A stretch of DNA of 64,000 nucleotides from assembly GCA_902362375.1 (NCBI GenBank), contig CABIVS010000002.1, forward strand, positions 1-64,000. The letters run 5' to 3'. Source of the DNA: Bacteroidaceae bacterium. GTDB lineage: Bacteria; Bacteroidota; Bacteroidia; Bacteroidales; Bacteroidaceae. Under the pieces are notes generated by a model that was not told where the DNA came from, did no database searches, and saw only the letters and a list, made by a program, of their open reading frames with translations. Of the stretch, positions 29,408-38,558 are shown one piece after another. The position numbers and the translations under genes are program-made. The stretch's first letter is position 1, and each line of letters opens with the position of its first letter.

Positions 29408-31426
29408 ATGAAACAACGATATAAATGGCTCGTCAGAGCAGTGATAGGGGGGATTCTTTGCATAGGTTCTGTATCCTGTGTGGACGAAATTAAATTTGGA
29501 AATAGCTTCCTTGATAAAGCACCGGGCGGAACGGCTACTAAAGATACGGTGTTTAACAGTGCTACCTATACGCGTCAATTTCTGAATTCCTGCTACAGTC
29601 GCCAATATTATGGACTGCCTTATGGAAATAGCTCGAATGTCGATTTCCCGGACTCATCTAATCCTTATCTGGGAAAGTTTGATGCGTTGACTGACTGTTG
29701 GCAACTTCATTATGAGTCTACTACCATTTACAATAGTTACTATAGTGGTACACACACAGCCAATTATGGAACGCGTGGTGATATCTTTGGGTACACTCGT
29801 GAGGTAGTGTGGCAGGTTGTACGCTGGTGTTGGTTGTTATTGGAGAATGTGGATAATGTACCGGGTATGAGCGATACAGAAAAAACAAAGATAAAAGCAG
29901 AAGCTAAGTGTATAATGGCTGCCCGCTATTTTGATATGTTCCGCCATTACGGAGGATTACCATTAGTTTACGAATCATTTTCCGGAACAGAATCAAGCTA
30001 TAACTTACCGCGTGCTACTGTGGAGGAAACAGTAAAATATATGATTAACCTGTTGGATGAAGCTATTAATTCAGGAGGGCTTGAATGGGCTTATACAGGA
30101 GCGGATGCTACTACTGAAACGGGACATTGGACAAAAGCCGGAGCGATGGCTCTGAAGTGTAAAATCTGGCAGTTTGCTGCTTCTCCTCTATTTAATGCCA
30201 GCCAGGGATATGCAGGCGGAAGCAGTGAAGCTGAACAACAACATCTGGTGTGGTACGGAAGCTATCGTTCAGAACTTTGGGACAACTGCTTGGCAGCCTG
30301 CAAGGAGTTCTTCAACGCTATGGCAGTGAATGGATTCTATCAGCTGAAAGAAGCAACTGGTGATACTCCTGCTGATTACCGCTATGCTTATCGTATGGGA
30401 TATGTATTGCTGAATAGTCCCGAAGTGTTACACTCTGTCCGTGTAAATGGGTATGAGACAACCGGTGGTTCTTCAAGTTATTTCTGGCATGCCTGGTGTA
30501 ACAATGGTCGTAATTCATATACCCCCACACAAGAATATGTGGAAATGTTTCCTTGGGCAGATGGTACACCTTTCGATTGGGATAAGACTGAAGCAGAAGG
30601 TAAGTTGGACGAGATGTTCCTGAAGGGGACTTTTAAAGATGGGGAACAAACACTTTCAGATCTTGATTTAACACGTGACCCACGTCTATATGAATCGGCG
30701 ATAGTGAACAACGTACCTGAAAATCTAGGATGGTCTTCTGCCAGCATGAGTGGTGACCCGTGGGAGCTTTGGGTAGGCGGCTCGGATGCCGGAACAAGCT
30801 CTTTCCTGGAGAGTGGACGTTTTGCCACCGGTTACGAGAATATGAAATACTACTTGAGTGATAGCGATTATAATCGCCAGGGGGTACATTGGGTATATCT
30901 TCGTTTGTCCGACCTTTATTTGACTTATGCAGAAGCATTGCTTCAAGCCAACAATGATCTTCAAGGAGCTGTAAACCAAATTGATATTGTGCGTGCTCGT
31001 GTCGGACTGCCCGGACTCGTGAAATGTAATCCCGACAAGAATCTGCTTTCTGACAAAGACGCTTTACTGGAAGAACTATTGCGTGAACGTGCCTGTGAAC
31101 TAGGTATGGAAGATAGCCGTTACTTTGACTTGGTTCGTTACAAACGTGCCGATCGATTCGAAACTCCTTTGCATGGATTGCTGATCTATCGTTTGGATAG
31201 TAATGGTTCACCTATAGAGAAAGCATGGCGTGAAGGATCTGATAAAACAACAAGTAAGAATGGCGGTGCTTTGCAGCCTGTAAAGTTTAGTTATAAAAAG
31301 TTCCAATTGAAAAACAGAACGCGTGTCTGGTGGACAAAAGGTTTTGATTCCAAGTGGTACCTTTCTCCGTTCCCACAGAGTGAAATCAACAAAGGATATG
31401 GGTTGATTCAGAATCCGGGATGGTAA
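29408..31426 (+). CDS. SusD/RagB-family glycan-binding lipoprotein
   Basis: SusD-like lipoprotein of 672 residues with lipobox IGSVSC. Characteristic blocks include KAEAKCIMAARYFDMFRHYGGLPLVYE (shortened here, about 160-185), TKAGAMALKCKIWQFAASPLFN in part, LSDLYLTYAEALLQAN, and the C-terminal LLRERACELGMEDSRYFDLVRYKR region ending LIQNPGW. It lies directly after its SusC partner and is predicted to bind RG-I oligosaccharides at the cell surface. Confidence 0.95.
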   Translation: MKQRYKWLVRAVIGGILCIGSVSCVDEIKFGNSFLDKAPGGTATKDTVFNSATYTRQFLNSCYSRQYYGLPYGNSSNVDFPDSSNPYLGKFDALTDCWQLHYESTTIYNSYYSGTHTANYGTRGDIFGYTREVVWQVVRWCWLLLENVDNVPGMSDTEKTKIKAEAKCIMAARYFDMFRHYGGLPLVYESFSGTESSYNLPRATVEETVKYMINLLDEAINSGGLEWAYTGADATTETGHWTKAGAMALKCKIWQFAASPLFNASQGYAGGSSEAEQQHLVWYGSYRSELWDNCLAACKEFFNAMAVNGFYQLKEATGDTPADYRYAYRMGYVLLNSPEVLHSVRVNGYETTGGSSSYFWHAWCNNGRNSYTPTQEYVEMFPWADGTPFDWDKTEAEGKLDEMFLKGTFKDGEQTLSDLDLTRDPRLYESAIVNNVPENLGWSSASMSGDPWELWVGGSDAGTSSFLESGRFATGYENMKYYLSDSDYNRQGVHWVYLRLSDLYLTYAEALLQANNDLQGAVNQIDIVRARVGLPGLVKCNPDKNLLSDKDALLEELLRERACELGMEDSRYFDLVRYKRADRFETPLHGLLIYRLDSNGSPIEKAWREGSDKTTSKNGGALQPVKFSYKKFQLKNRTRVWWTKGFDSKWYLSPFPQSEINKGYGLIQNPGW

Positions 31427-31464
31427 TGAGGCAACAAATATGAATAACGATATTAGATAATGAT

Positions 31465-34400
31465 ATGAAGAAATATAAGATTCTGGTACTGGCTCTGTTG
31501 GCATGTTTAAGCATTCCGGGTGGAGCACAGAATACTGACAACAATATTACAGGTGTTGTTGTAGACAAATGGGGAAATCCTGTGTATGGAGCATCCGTAC
31601 AAGTAGCAGGTTTACCGTCTGTCAGAGTAGAGACCGACAAGAATGGTAAATTTGAGATTGCTGCCGAGGCAGGGCGGAGTTTACAGGTGGTGACATCGGA
31701 TAAAGGTTCTACCACTGTAAAGGTGGAGAAAAACGGAAAACCAGTGAGGATAGTGATGGATTATGGAGCGGAAACAATTGATGTAGGAGCCAATCGTACA
31801 TTCACCCGTCACGAATCAACTGCAGCGGTTTCTACTGTGTATAACGAGGAATTCAACAAGCGTGCCTCAAAGGATATTTCTAATTCTCTTTTCGGACAAG
31901 GACTGGGACTAACCACTTTGCAAAATGCAGGTAACTACTCCACCGTGGAGCCTACCTTTTATATACGTGGCTTGCAGAGCTTGTCAAGCAGTTCACCGCT
32001 TATATTGGTAGATGGTTTGGAACGTGATATGAGCTTGATAACCCCGGAAGAAGTAGAATCAGTATCTATATTGAAAGATGCTGCCGCGGTAGCATTATAT
32101 GGATACAAAGGTATTAATGGTGCTGTCCTGGTGACTACGAAACGTGGTAAGTATAACACCAGAGAAGTGAACTTTACTTACGACCACGTGACGAATTTCC
32201 AAGTGCGTCGTCCGGAGTTTGCGGATGCTGCAACCTATGCTGAAGCAATCAATGAAGCACGTGGCTATGAAGGATTGAGCGCACGTTATACTTCGGATGA
32301 AATTAATATGTTTCGTAATGGAACGGTGACAGGAAGCGGTATTGGTGCAAATATATCTGCCATGCTTCCTTATCTTTATCCGAATGTGGACTGGATTGAT
32401 GAAACATTCAAAAACACAGGTATCTCAAATAAATATACCATTGAGTTCCGAGGTGGAGGTAATAAGTTTCGTTACTACACGATGGTTGGATTACTAACCG
32501 ATAAAGGTTTCATAAAGAATGCCAATATGAACGATGGATACTCTACGCAAGATAAATATTCTCGTGCCAACTTGCGTTCGAATTTGGATATCGATTTGAC
32601 GAATACGACTAAATTGAAGTTGAATATTCTGGGTACATTGGCGGAATCAAGTCGTCCGGGAGCTTCGGCAGATTTGTGGAATATGGTTTACTCATTGCCT
32701 CCCTCTGCTTTCCCCGTACGTACAGAAGATGGAACTTGGGGTGGTAATTCCACTTGGGCAGGCACATTAAACCCTGTGGCACAGTCACAAGGCGCGGCCT
32801 ATAGTAAGGGACATACACGTAGTTTGTTTGCTGATTTGACTTTATCACAAGACTTATCCGGTTTCGTAAAAGGATTAGGAGTTGATTTGCGTTTGGCCTA
32901 TGACAACTATTCGTCTATCTGGGAAGACCATAGTAAGACTTATTCTTATAAAGGGTATACGGCCAGTTGGACAGACCCTAGTGCCGGTGGTCCGATGTAT
33001 ACTACTGTTACGGGTGGTACGCCTAGCGAAATGTCAACCAGTGCTAATACAAACGATTGGACACGCCAGTTTAACTTTTCCGGTAATATTAACTACAACC
33101 GCTCGTTTGGTAAACATGATCTCTATTCTCAATTGAAGTGGGAGTATGAATATCGTGACAGTTACGGGTTAAACACTACCATCTACCGTCAGAATGTGTC
33201 ATGGTATACTCACTACGGGTTCAATAAACGGTATTATGTAGATTTGGCACTGTTGGGGTCTGAATCGAGCCTGTTGGCACCGGGACATAAGTGGGCTTTT
33301 TCACCCACCATCTCTGCAGCTTGGGTGCTTTCGGAAGAGAACTTCCTGAAGAACACTTCGTGGATTGACTTATTAAAACTACGGGCTTCATTTGGTGTTA
33401 TCAATGCCGATTATCTTCCTAAAGATGGAAGCAATACGGTTTATGACTATTGGGATCAGATTTATTCGACTTCCGGTACAATGTATCGTTTTGATTCCGG
33501 TTACAACTCTGCTTTCGGAAGTACGTATGTCAGTCGTTTAGCAACTGTAAACTCTACCCATGAAAAGGCTTATAAATATAATGTAGGTATTGATGCCACC
33601 TTGTTTAAAGGGTTGAATTTGACGTTGGAAGGCTATTATCAACGTAGAAAAGATATTTGGGTATCTTCCGAAGGGCAGTATTCCACGGTATTAGGTATGG
33701 ATGCTCCTTTTGAGAACGCAGGTATTGTAGATAGTTGGGGCACGGAGATTGGTCTGGACTATACCAAACGGATAGGTAATTTAGTTTTTAACATCGGAGG
33801 TAATTTTGCTTGGAATCGGAATGAGATTAAAGAACAGTTAGAAGAACCACGTCTATATAACAATTTGGTGCAAACCGGTCATCGGTTGGGACAAGTTTAT
33901 GGAATGATAGCAGAGGGCTTTTTCAAAGATAAAGAGGATATAGCAAATAGTCTTACACAGAATTTCAGTACGGTAGTACCAGGCGATATTAAATATAAAG
34001 ATGTAAATGGTGATGGCATCATTGATTCCAACGACCAGACAGCTATTGGATATAGCACTACTGCTCCTGAAATTTATTATTCATTCCATTTGGGAGCTGA
34101 ATGGAAAGGACTTGGTTTCGATGCCATGTTCCAGGGCGCTGGTAATTACTCTGCCGTATTGAATACAAAAAGCGTGTTCTGGCCATTAATCAGCAACTCG
34201 TCTCTTTCTACTCACTATTATGAAAATCGTTGGACGCCGGAGAATCAGAATGCTAAATATCCGCGTCTGAGTTCAGAAAGTAATGCTAATAATTATCAGA
34301 CTAATACCATTTGGCTGGCTGACCGTTCATTTTTGAAATTACGTAACCTGGAAGTTTACTACAAATTTCCCAAACGTTTGATGGAGCGTACTAAAATATT

Positions 34401-34536
34401 AGGTAGTGCCAAGTTGTATGTCCGTGGAGTAGACTTACTTTGTTTTGACCACATTGATGTGGCGGATCCGGAATCTTACGGTGCGACAAACCCGCTGAAT
34501 AAGAGCGTGGTAGTTGGTGTGATAATAGGTTTTTAA
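31465..34536 (+). CDS. Second SusC/RagA-family TonB-dependent transporter
   Basis: Outer-membrane importer of 1,023 residues. It has a signal peptide (LACLSIPGGAQN), a carboxypeptidase-D-like domain (ITGVVVDKWGNPVYGASVQV), a plug with TFYIRGLQSLSSSSPLILVDG and SILKDAAAVALYGYKGINGA, shown here in part, and a barrel ending VVVGVIIGF. The usual GANG plug motif reads GING and the pre-plug stretch DVGANRTFTRHES diverges, so this is a distinct SusC subfamily from the one two genes upstream. It is 38 bp after the first SusD in the operon, followed 22 bp later by its own SusD. Confidence 0.95.
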   Translation: MKKYKILVLALLACLSIPGGAQNTDNNITGVVVDKWGNPVYGASVQVAGLPSVRVETDKNGKFEIAAEAGRSLQVVTSDKGSTTVKVEKNGKPVRIVMDYGAETIDVGANRTFTRHESTAAVSTVYNEEFNKRASKDISNSLFGQGLGLTTLQNAGNYSTVEPTFYIRGLQSLSSSSPLILVDGLERDMSLITPEEVESVSILKDAAAVALYGYKGINGAVLVTTKRGKYNTREVNFTYDHVTNFQVRRPEFADAATYAEAINEARGYEGLSARYTSDEINMFRNGTVTGSGIGANISAMLPYLYPNVDWIDETFKNTGISNKYTIEFRGGGNKFRYYTMVGLLTDKGFIKNANMNDGYSTQDKYSRANLRSNLDIDLTNTTKLKLNILGTLAESSRPGASADLWNMVYSLPPSAFPVRTEDGTWGGNSTWAGTLNPVAQSQGAAYSKGHTRSLFADLTLSQDLSGFVKGLGVDLRLAYDNYSSIWEDHSKTYSYKGYTASWTDPSAGGPMYTTVTGGTPSEMSTSANTNDWTRQFNFSGNINYNRSFGKHDLYSQLKWEYEYRDSYGLNTTIYRQNVSWYTHYGFNKRYYVDLALLGSESSLLAPGHKWAFSPTISAAWVLSEENFLKNTSWIDLLKLRASFGVINADYLPKDGSNTVYDYWDQIYSTSGTMYRFDSGYNSAFGSTYVSRLATVNSTHEKAYKYNVGIDATLFKGLNLTLEGYYQRRKDIWVSSEGQYSTVLGMDAPFENAGIVDSWGTEIGLDYTKRIGNLVFNIGGNFAWNRNEIKEQLEEPRLYNNLVQTGHRLGQVYGMIAEGFFKDKEDIANSLTQNFSTVVPGDIKYKDVNGDGIIDSNDQTAIGYSTTAPEIYYSFHLGAEWKGLGFDAMFQGAGNYSAVLNTKSVFWPLISNSSLSTHYYENRWTPENQNAKYPRLSSESNANNYQTNTIWLADRSFLKLRNLEVYYKFPKRLMERTKILGSAKLYVRGVDLLCFDHIDVADPESYGATNPLNKSVVVGVIIGF

Positions 34537-34558
34537 TCACTAAAAACAATGCGAAAGA

Positions 34559-36271
34559 ATGAAACTGAATAAATTGATATATAGTGTTCTGGGCATCTTT
34601 GCTCTTTCCTCTTGCGCGGACAATATGGAATATAAAGAATACAGTAATTATGACGCGAATTATGTGAAACGTACTTTTGGTGATGTGGGCGGTTTAGTGT
34701 CCAACATTTATCAAGAACTCGACACTGACTTCGGTAACTATAGCGGGGCTGTTTTAGGCTCTGCTACGGATGAAGCGGAATATGCCTATACAGGAAATTC
34801 GATTGAGTATTTCTACAATGGTTCCTGGAGTCCGACAAATGCACAAAGCAGTATGTGGACTGCCTGTTATAAGGCTATTGCCGATTGTAATCTTTATTTG
34901 GAAGAGTTTACGGGACTGACTTTTTCTGATTATGAACAAATATCAGATTATAAAGCGGAGATGTACCGTTATAACAATTACCAATATGAAGTTCGTTTTT
35001 TGAGAGCTTATTTCTATTTCAATCTGGTGCGACAATACGGTGATGTTCCTTTTACGGATCATGTATTGTCAACGAGTGAGGTCAACTCACTCACTCGTAC
35101 ACCTGCGCAAGATATTTTTGATTACATCATTTCCGAATGTGATGCAATAAAAAATGATATTATCCCTGACTATACCAAATTGGGAGATTTAATGCCTTCA
35201 GGTGAATCAACAGAGACAGGTAGAGCTAACAAACGTGCTGTGTTGGCACTCAAAGCGCGTACTGCCCTTTATGCAGCGAGTCCATTGTTTAATCCGGACA
35301 ATAATAAAGAATTATGGTATCGTGCTGCGACGGCAAGCAAAGAACTGATTGATGCTTGTGACGAAGCCAAGATGAAATTAATCAGTGAATATGAAACTCT
35401 GTGGAGTGCAACAAGCTATAATGATGCTATTGATGAACTTATTTTTGGAAAACGCGCTTCGACCGGTACCAACTCATTCGAAAAATATAATTTTCCCATT
35501 GGATTGGAAAATTGTAAGGGAGGAAACTGTCCTACACAAACGTTAGTAGATGCATACGAATTTCAGGCAACCGGTTTGAGACCGGATGAAACTACTGGTT
35601 ATGATAAGAATCAACCTTATTATGAAGGACGTGACCCGAGATTTGAAAAAACAATAGCTAAAAATGGCGATACAAAGTGGCCGAACTGGAATGAAACAGC
35701 TTTGGAAACCTATACGAGTGGAGCAAATGGTGAACCTTTAAGTGGAGGTACTCCTACCAGTTACTATTTGAAAAAGTATTGTCAGGCTGCGGTAAATACA
35801 ACTTCTGCAAGTGCTTCTACATCTTATCATACATGGATTACGTTCCGTTTGGGTGAGTTTTATTTGAACTATGCGGAAGCATTGTTCAAGTATTTCGATA
35901 ATCCTTATACAAAAGATCCTGAATTTGGAGTTTCTGCCAATGATATGGTGAATAAGACTCGTATTCGGGTTAAAATGCCGGAATTTCCTACCGGTATGAC
36001 TAATGCAAATTGGTGGAAGAAGTATAAAAATGAACGTATGGTAGAGCTTGCTTTTGAAGGACATCGTTTTTGGGATGTACGCCGTTGGAAAGAAGCAGAT
36101 ACTTATTTCAAGAGTATTGATGAAATGAAAATCACTAAAAATTCAGATGGTTCATTTAAATATACTCGTAATACGGTGAGTCGGCAGTGGGATGACAAGA
36201 TGTATTTATTCCCGATTCCGCAGAGTGAAAGAGGGAAGAATCCTAACTTAGTGCAAAATCCGGGATGGTAA
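34559..36271 (+). CDS. Second SusD/RagB-family glycan-binding lipoprotein
   Basis: SusD-like lipoprotein of 570 residues (lipobox FALSSC). Family blocks: YQYEVRFLRAYFYFNLVRQYGDVPF in part (about 140-165), NKRAVLALKARTALYAASPLFN in part, FRLGEFYLNYAEALFKY and ERMVELAFEGHRFWDVRRWK, ending NLVQNPGW. It pairs with the preceding SusC and is followed 29 bp later by a PL11-like surface lyase lipoprotein, the usual order of a Sus-like import module plus surface endo-enzyme. Confidence 0.95.
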   Translation: MKLNKLIYSVLGIFALSSCADNMEYKEYSNYDANYVKRTFGDVGGLVSNIYQELDTDFGNYSGAVLGSATDEAEYAYTGNSIEYFYNGSWSPTNAQSSMWTACYKAIADCNLYLEEFTGLTFSDYEQISDYKAEMYRYNNYQYEVRFLRAYFYFNLVRQYGDVPFTDHVLSTSEVNSLTRTPAQDIFDYIISECDAIKNDIIPDYTKLGDLMPSGESTETGRANKRAVLALKARTALYAASPLFNPDNNKELWYRAATASKELIDACDEAKMKLISEYETLWSATSYNDAIDELIFGKRASTGTNSFEKYNFPIGLENCKGGNCPTQTLVDAYEFQATGLRPDETTGYDKNQPYYEGRDPRFEKTIAKNGDTKWPNWNETALETYTSGANGEPLSGGTPTSYYLKKYCQAAVNTTSASASTSYHTWITFRLGEFYLNYAEALFKYFDNPYTKDPEFGVSANDMVNKTRIRVKMPEFPTGMTNANWWKKYKNERMVELAFEGHRFWDVRRWKEADTYFKSIDEMKITKNSDGSFKYTRNTVSRQWDDKMYLFPIPQSERGKNPNLVQNPGW

Positions 36272-36300
36272 ATGATTATTAAACAAAAAAGGTACTGAAT

Positions 36301-38391
36301 ATGAAGAAGATATTATATACAATGGGATTGTTGAGCTTGCTGATGTCAGGTGCTTGCTCAGAAAGTGATCCTATAGTCGACGACAGTAATAATTCAAACC
36401 AACCGGAGGAAGTCTTGCCAGACTTGCCGACGGAGGTAATCACAGGTAGTCGCGCAATGTGGGTTAGTTATGATCCTATGTCAAGTTCTGATGTAAACAA
36501 TGCAACAGGTATTTCGTCTGCATTAATAAGTTGGAGATTACTGTTGACTGATCCGGCGAATACGGCTTTTGATATTTATAAATCGGAAAATGGTGGTATA
36601 GAAGTAAAGCTGAATGAGGAAGCGATTACAAATACTACTTGTTGGACGGATGCAGATATTGATCCGGATAAGAATAGTTATTATCGAGTGACACTGGCCG
36701 GTCAGACAGAAACGCTTTGTGACTATACCTTTACCTCTCAAATGGCAACCAAATTCTATCATGAAATTGTCCTAAATACGAATGTGCCGGATTTATCATT
36801 AACATACTCTCCGGATGATATTCAGGTAGGCGATCTGGATGGTGACGGTGAATTGGAAATTGTTGTGAAAAGAGAACCGTATGACGGAGCTAATCAAGGT
36901 GGATGGCGCAATGGTACCACTTTGCTTGAAGCGTATAAGATGAACGGTACGTTATTATGGCAAATAGACTTAGGTATAAATATTCGTTCCGGTTCGCATT
37001 ATACTTCTTATATATTATATGATTTTGACGGAGATGGCTTGTGTGAAATCGCATTCCGTTCGTCCGAAGGAACGAAGTTCGGTAATGGTAAACAAATTAC
37101 TGATGCGAATGGAAATGTGAATGATTATCGTATACGTGACACGAATGGTGTGGGTTGGTATTCGGGAGCAAGCCTGTATACAACTTGTGGATTGATATTG
37201 GAAGGCCCTGAATATATTTCTATTTGCCGTGGATATGACGGTTGCGAAATCACGCGTGTTACTAATATACCTCGTGGCAAAGAAGATGAATCTAAAACCT
37301 CTCGTGCTCAATATTGGAATAGCTATTGGGGGGATGATTATGGAAACCGTATGGACCGCTTCTTTATTGGTGTGGCTTATCTGGACGGTATACCAGACGA
37401 AACAACTGGTGTAAGAACAGCCAATCCCAGTCTGATTATCAGTAGGGGTATTTACGCGAATTGGCAGGTGTGGGCATTCGACTTGAAAGGAGGCGAACTG
37501 GTGAATCGTTGGAAATTTGATACAGCTGACCATGATGATAAATGGAAAGCGATGTGTTCACATTGTTTCCGTGTGGCTGATTTGGATGGTGACGGAAAGG
37601 ATGAAATATTATATGGATCAGCAGCTATTGACGATAATGGAGTAGAACTATGGTGTACGGGAAATGGTCATGGCGACTGTTTGTATGTGGGTAAATTCAT
37701 TCAAGACCGTGCAGGATTACAAATTGTTGCTTGTTTTGAGGAAGAGGAAACTTACAGTACACAAGGGCTTGGATACGGTTGTCAGGTGATTGATGCGCGA
37801 AATGGAAACCTGATTACCGGACATGGAGCAGGTAAAAATGGTGATGTGGGACGTTGTATTGTAGCAGATGTAGATCCGGATAGTCCGGGATTTGAATATT
37901 ATTCGTCTTTGCAGTCGGGTATGTACAGTTGTAGTAGTGGTGGAGTGGTTGCTACTGATTATCCGAAAGGAATTGGTAGTGGTGTGATGTATAATGCTGC
38001 TATTTATTGGAGTGGCCAGCCGACTAGAGAAATGTATGACCGTGCTTGTGTTGTTAGTTACAAGAACAATCCGGATGTAAACAAGACAAATAAAAATCGT
38101 TTGGTGTATTTCGGTATTTATGGTGCTAACGACGGAAATCACAGTACGAAATATAATCCTTGTTACTATGGCGATTTCCTCGGTGATTATCGTGAAGAGG
38201 TCATTTTAGGTTCGAGTGATGGTAAGTCTATTTATATATTCTCGACTAACCATCCTACGACTCATCGTTTACCTCATTTGATGACAGACCACACTTATGA
38301 TATGTCTCAAGCTATGCAGAATATGGGATATAACCAGGGGACTAATTTAGGTTACTACGTCGGTGCAGAAACGATGAAGAATGCAGAATAA
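36301..38391 (+). CDS. PL11-like rhamnogalacturonan lyase, surface lipoprotein
   Basis: Predicted calcium-dependent eight-bladed propeller lyase that cuts the RG-I backbone by beta-elimination at the cell surface. It has 696 residues and a lipobox (LLMSGAC) followed by SESDPIVDDS, a surface-export-like acidic run. After an N-terminal FnIII-like domain (about 50-145) come propeller calcium motifs VGDLDGDGELEI, YDFDGDGLCEI and VADLDGDGKDEI. Compared with the PL11 domain at 45677 it diverges at several core positions: KREPYDGANQGGWRNG for KWDPSNAHDNSHDGY, and SSEGTKFGNGK for TADGTVDGVGK. Specificity may therefore differ. It is last in the operon, before a strong terminator. Confidence 0.85.
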   Translation: MKKILYTMGLLSLLMSGACSESDPIVDDSNNSNQPEEVLPDLPTEVITGSRAMWVSYDPMSSSDVNNATGISSALISWRLLLTDPANTAFDIYKSENGGIEVKLNEEAITNTTCWTDADIDPDKNSYYRVTLAGQTETLCDYTFTSQMATKFYHEIVLNTNVPDLSLTYSPDDIQVGDLDGDGELEIVVKREPYDGANQGGWRNGTTLLEAYKMNGTLLWQIDLGINIRSGSHYTSYILYDFDGDGLCEIAFRSSEGTKFGNGKQITDANGNVNDYRIRDTNGVGWYSGASLYTTCGLILEGPEYISICRGYDGCEITRVTNIPRGKEDESKTSRAQYWNSYWGDDYGNRMDRFFIGVAYLDGIPDETTGVRTANPSLIISRGIYANWQVWAFDLKGGELVNRWKFDTADHDDKWKAMCSHCFRVADLDGDGKDEILYGSAAIDDNGVELWCTGNGHGDCLYVGKFIQDRAGLQIVACFEEEETYSTQGLGYGCQVIDARNGNLITGHGAGKNGDVGRCIVADVDPDSPGFEYYSSLQSGMYSCSSGGVVATDYPKGIGSGVMYNAAIYWSGQPTREMYDRACVVSYKNNPDVNKTNKNRLVYFGIYGANDGNHSTKYNPCYYGDFLGDYREEVILGSSDGKSIYIFSTNHPTTHRLPHLMTDHTYDMSQAMQNMGYNQGTNLGYYVGAETMKNAE

Positions 38392-38420
38392 GAAGAACTT
38401 TATTTGAAAGATTAGTTTGT

Positions 38421-38465
38421 AAAAAAGAACAATCCGACCATTTTGTCGGGTTGTTCTTTTTTTCA
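38421..38465 (+). terminator. Intrinsic terminator after the SusC/D-PL11 operon
   Basis: AAAAAAGAACAATCCGAC-CATTTT-GTCGGGTTGTTCTTTTTTT: a 14-bp stem with one G-U pair and a long T run, 30 bp after the PL11 stop. Confidence 0.9.
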
Positions 38466-38487
38466 TATTTGCACAAATCGCCATATA

Positions 38488-38534
38488 AATGGATGATATT
38501 CCATTTCTTTATTAATCGGCTCTCCTTATTTTTG
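38488..38534 (+). promoter_or_regulatory. Promoter and putative HTCS operator of the exo-lyase gene
   Basis: Operator-like AATGGATGATATTCCATTTC (38488-38507) whose last four bases serve as -33 (TTTC), a 19-bp spacer, then -7 TATTTTTG (38527-38534). The start codon at 38559 is 24 bp on. Confidence 0.7.
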
Positions 38535-38558
38535 CAGTGTGACATAGCTTATTGACGT

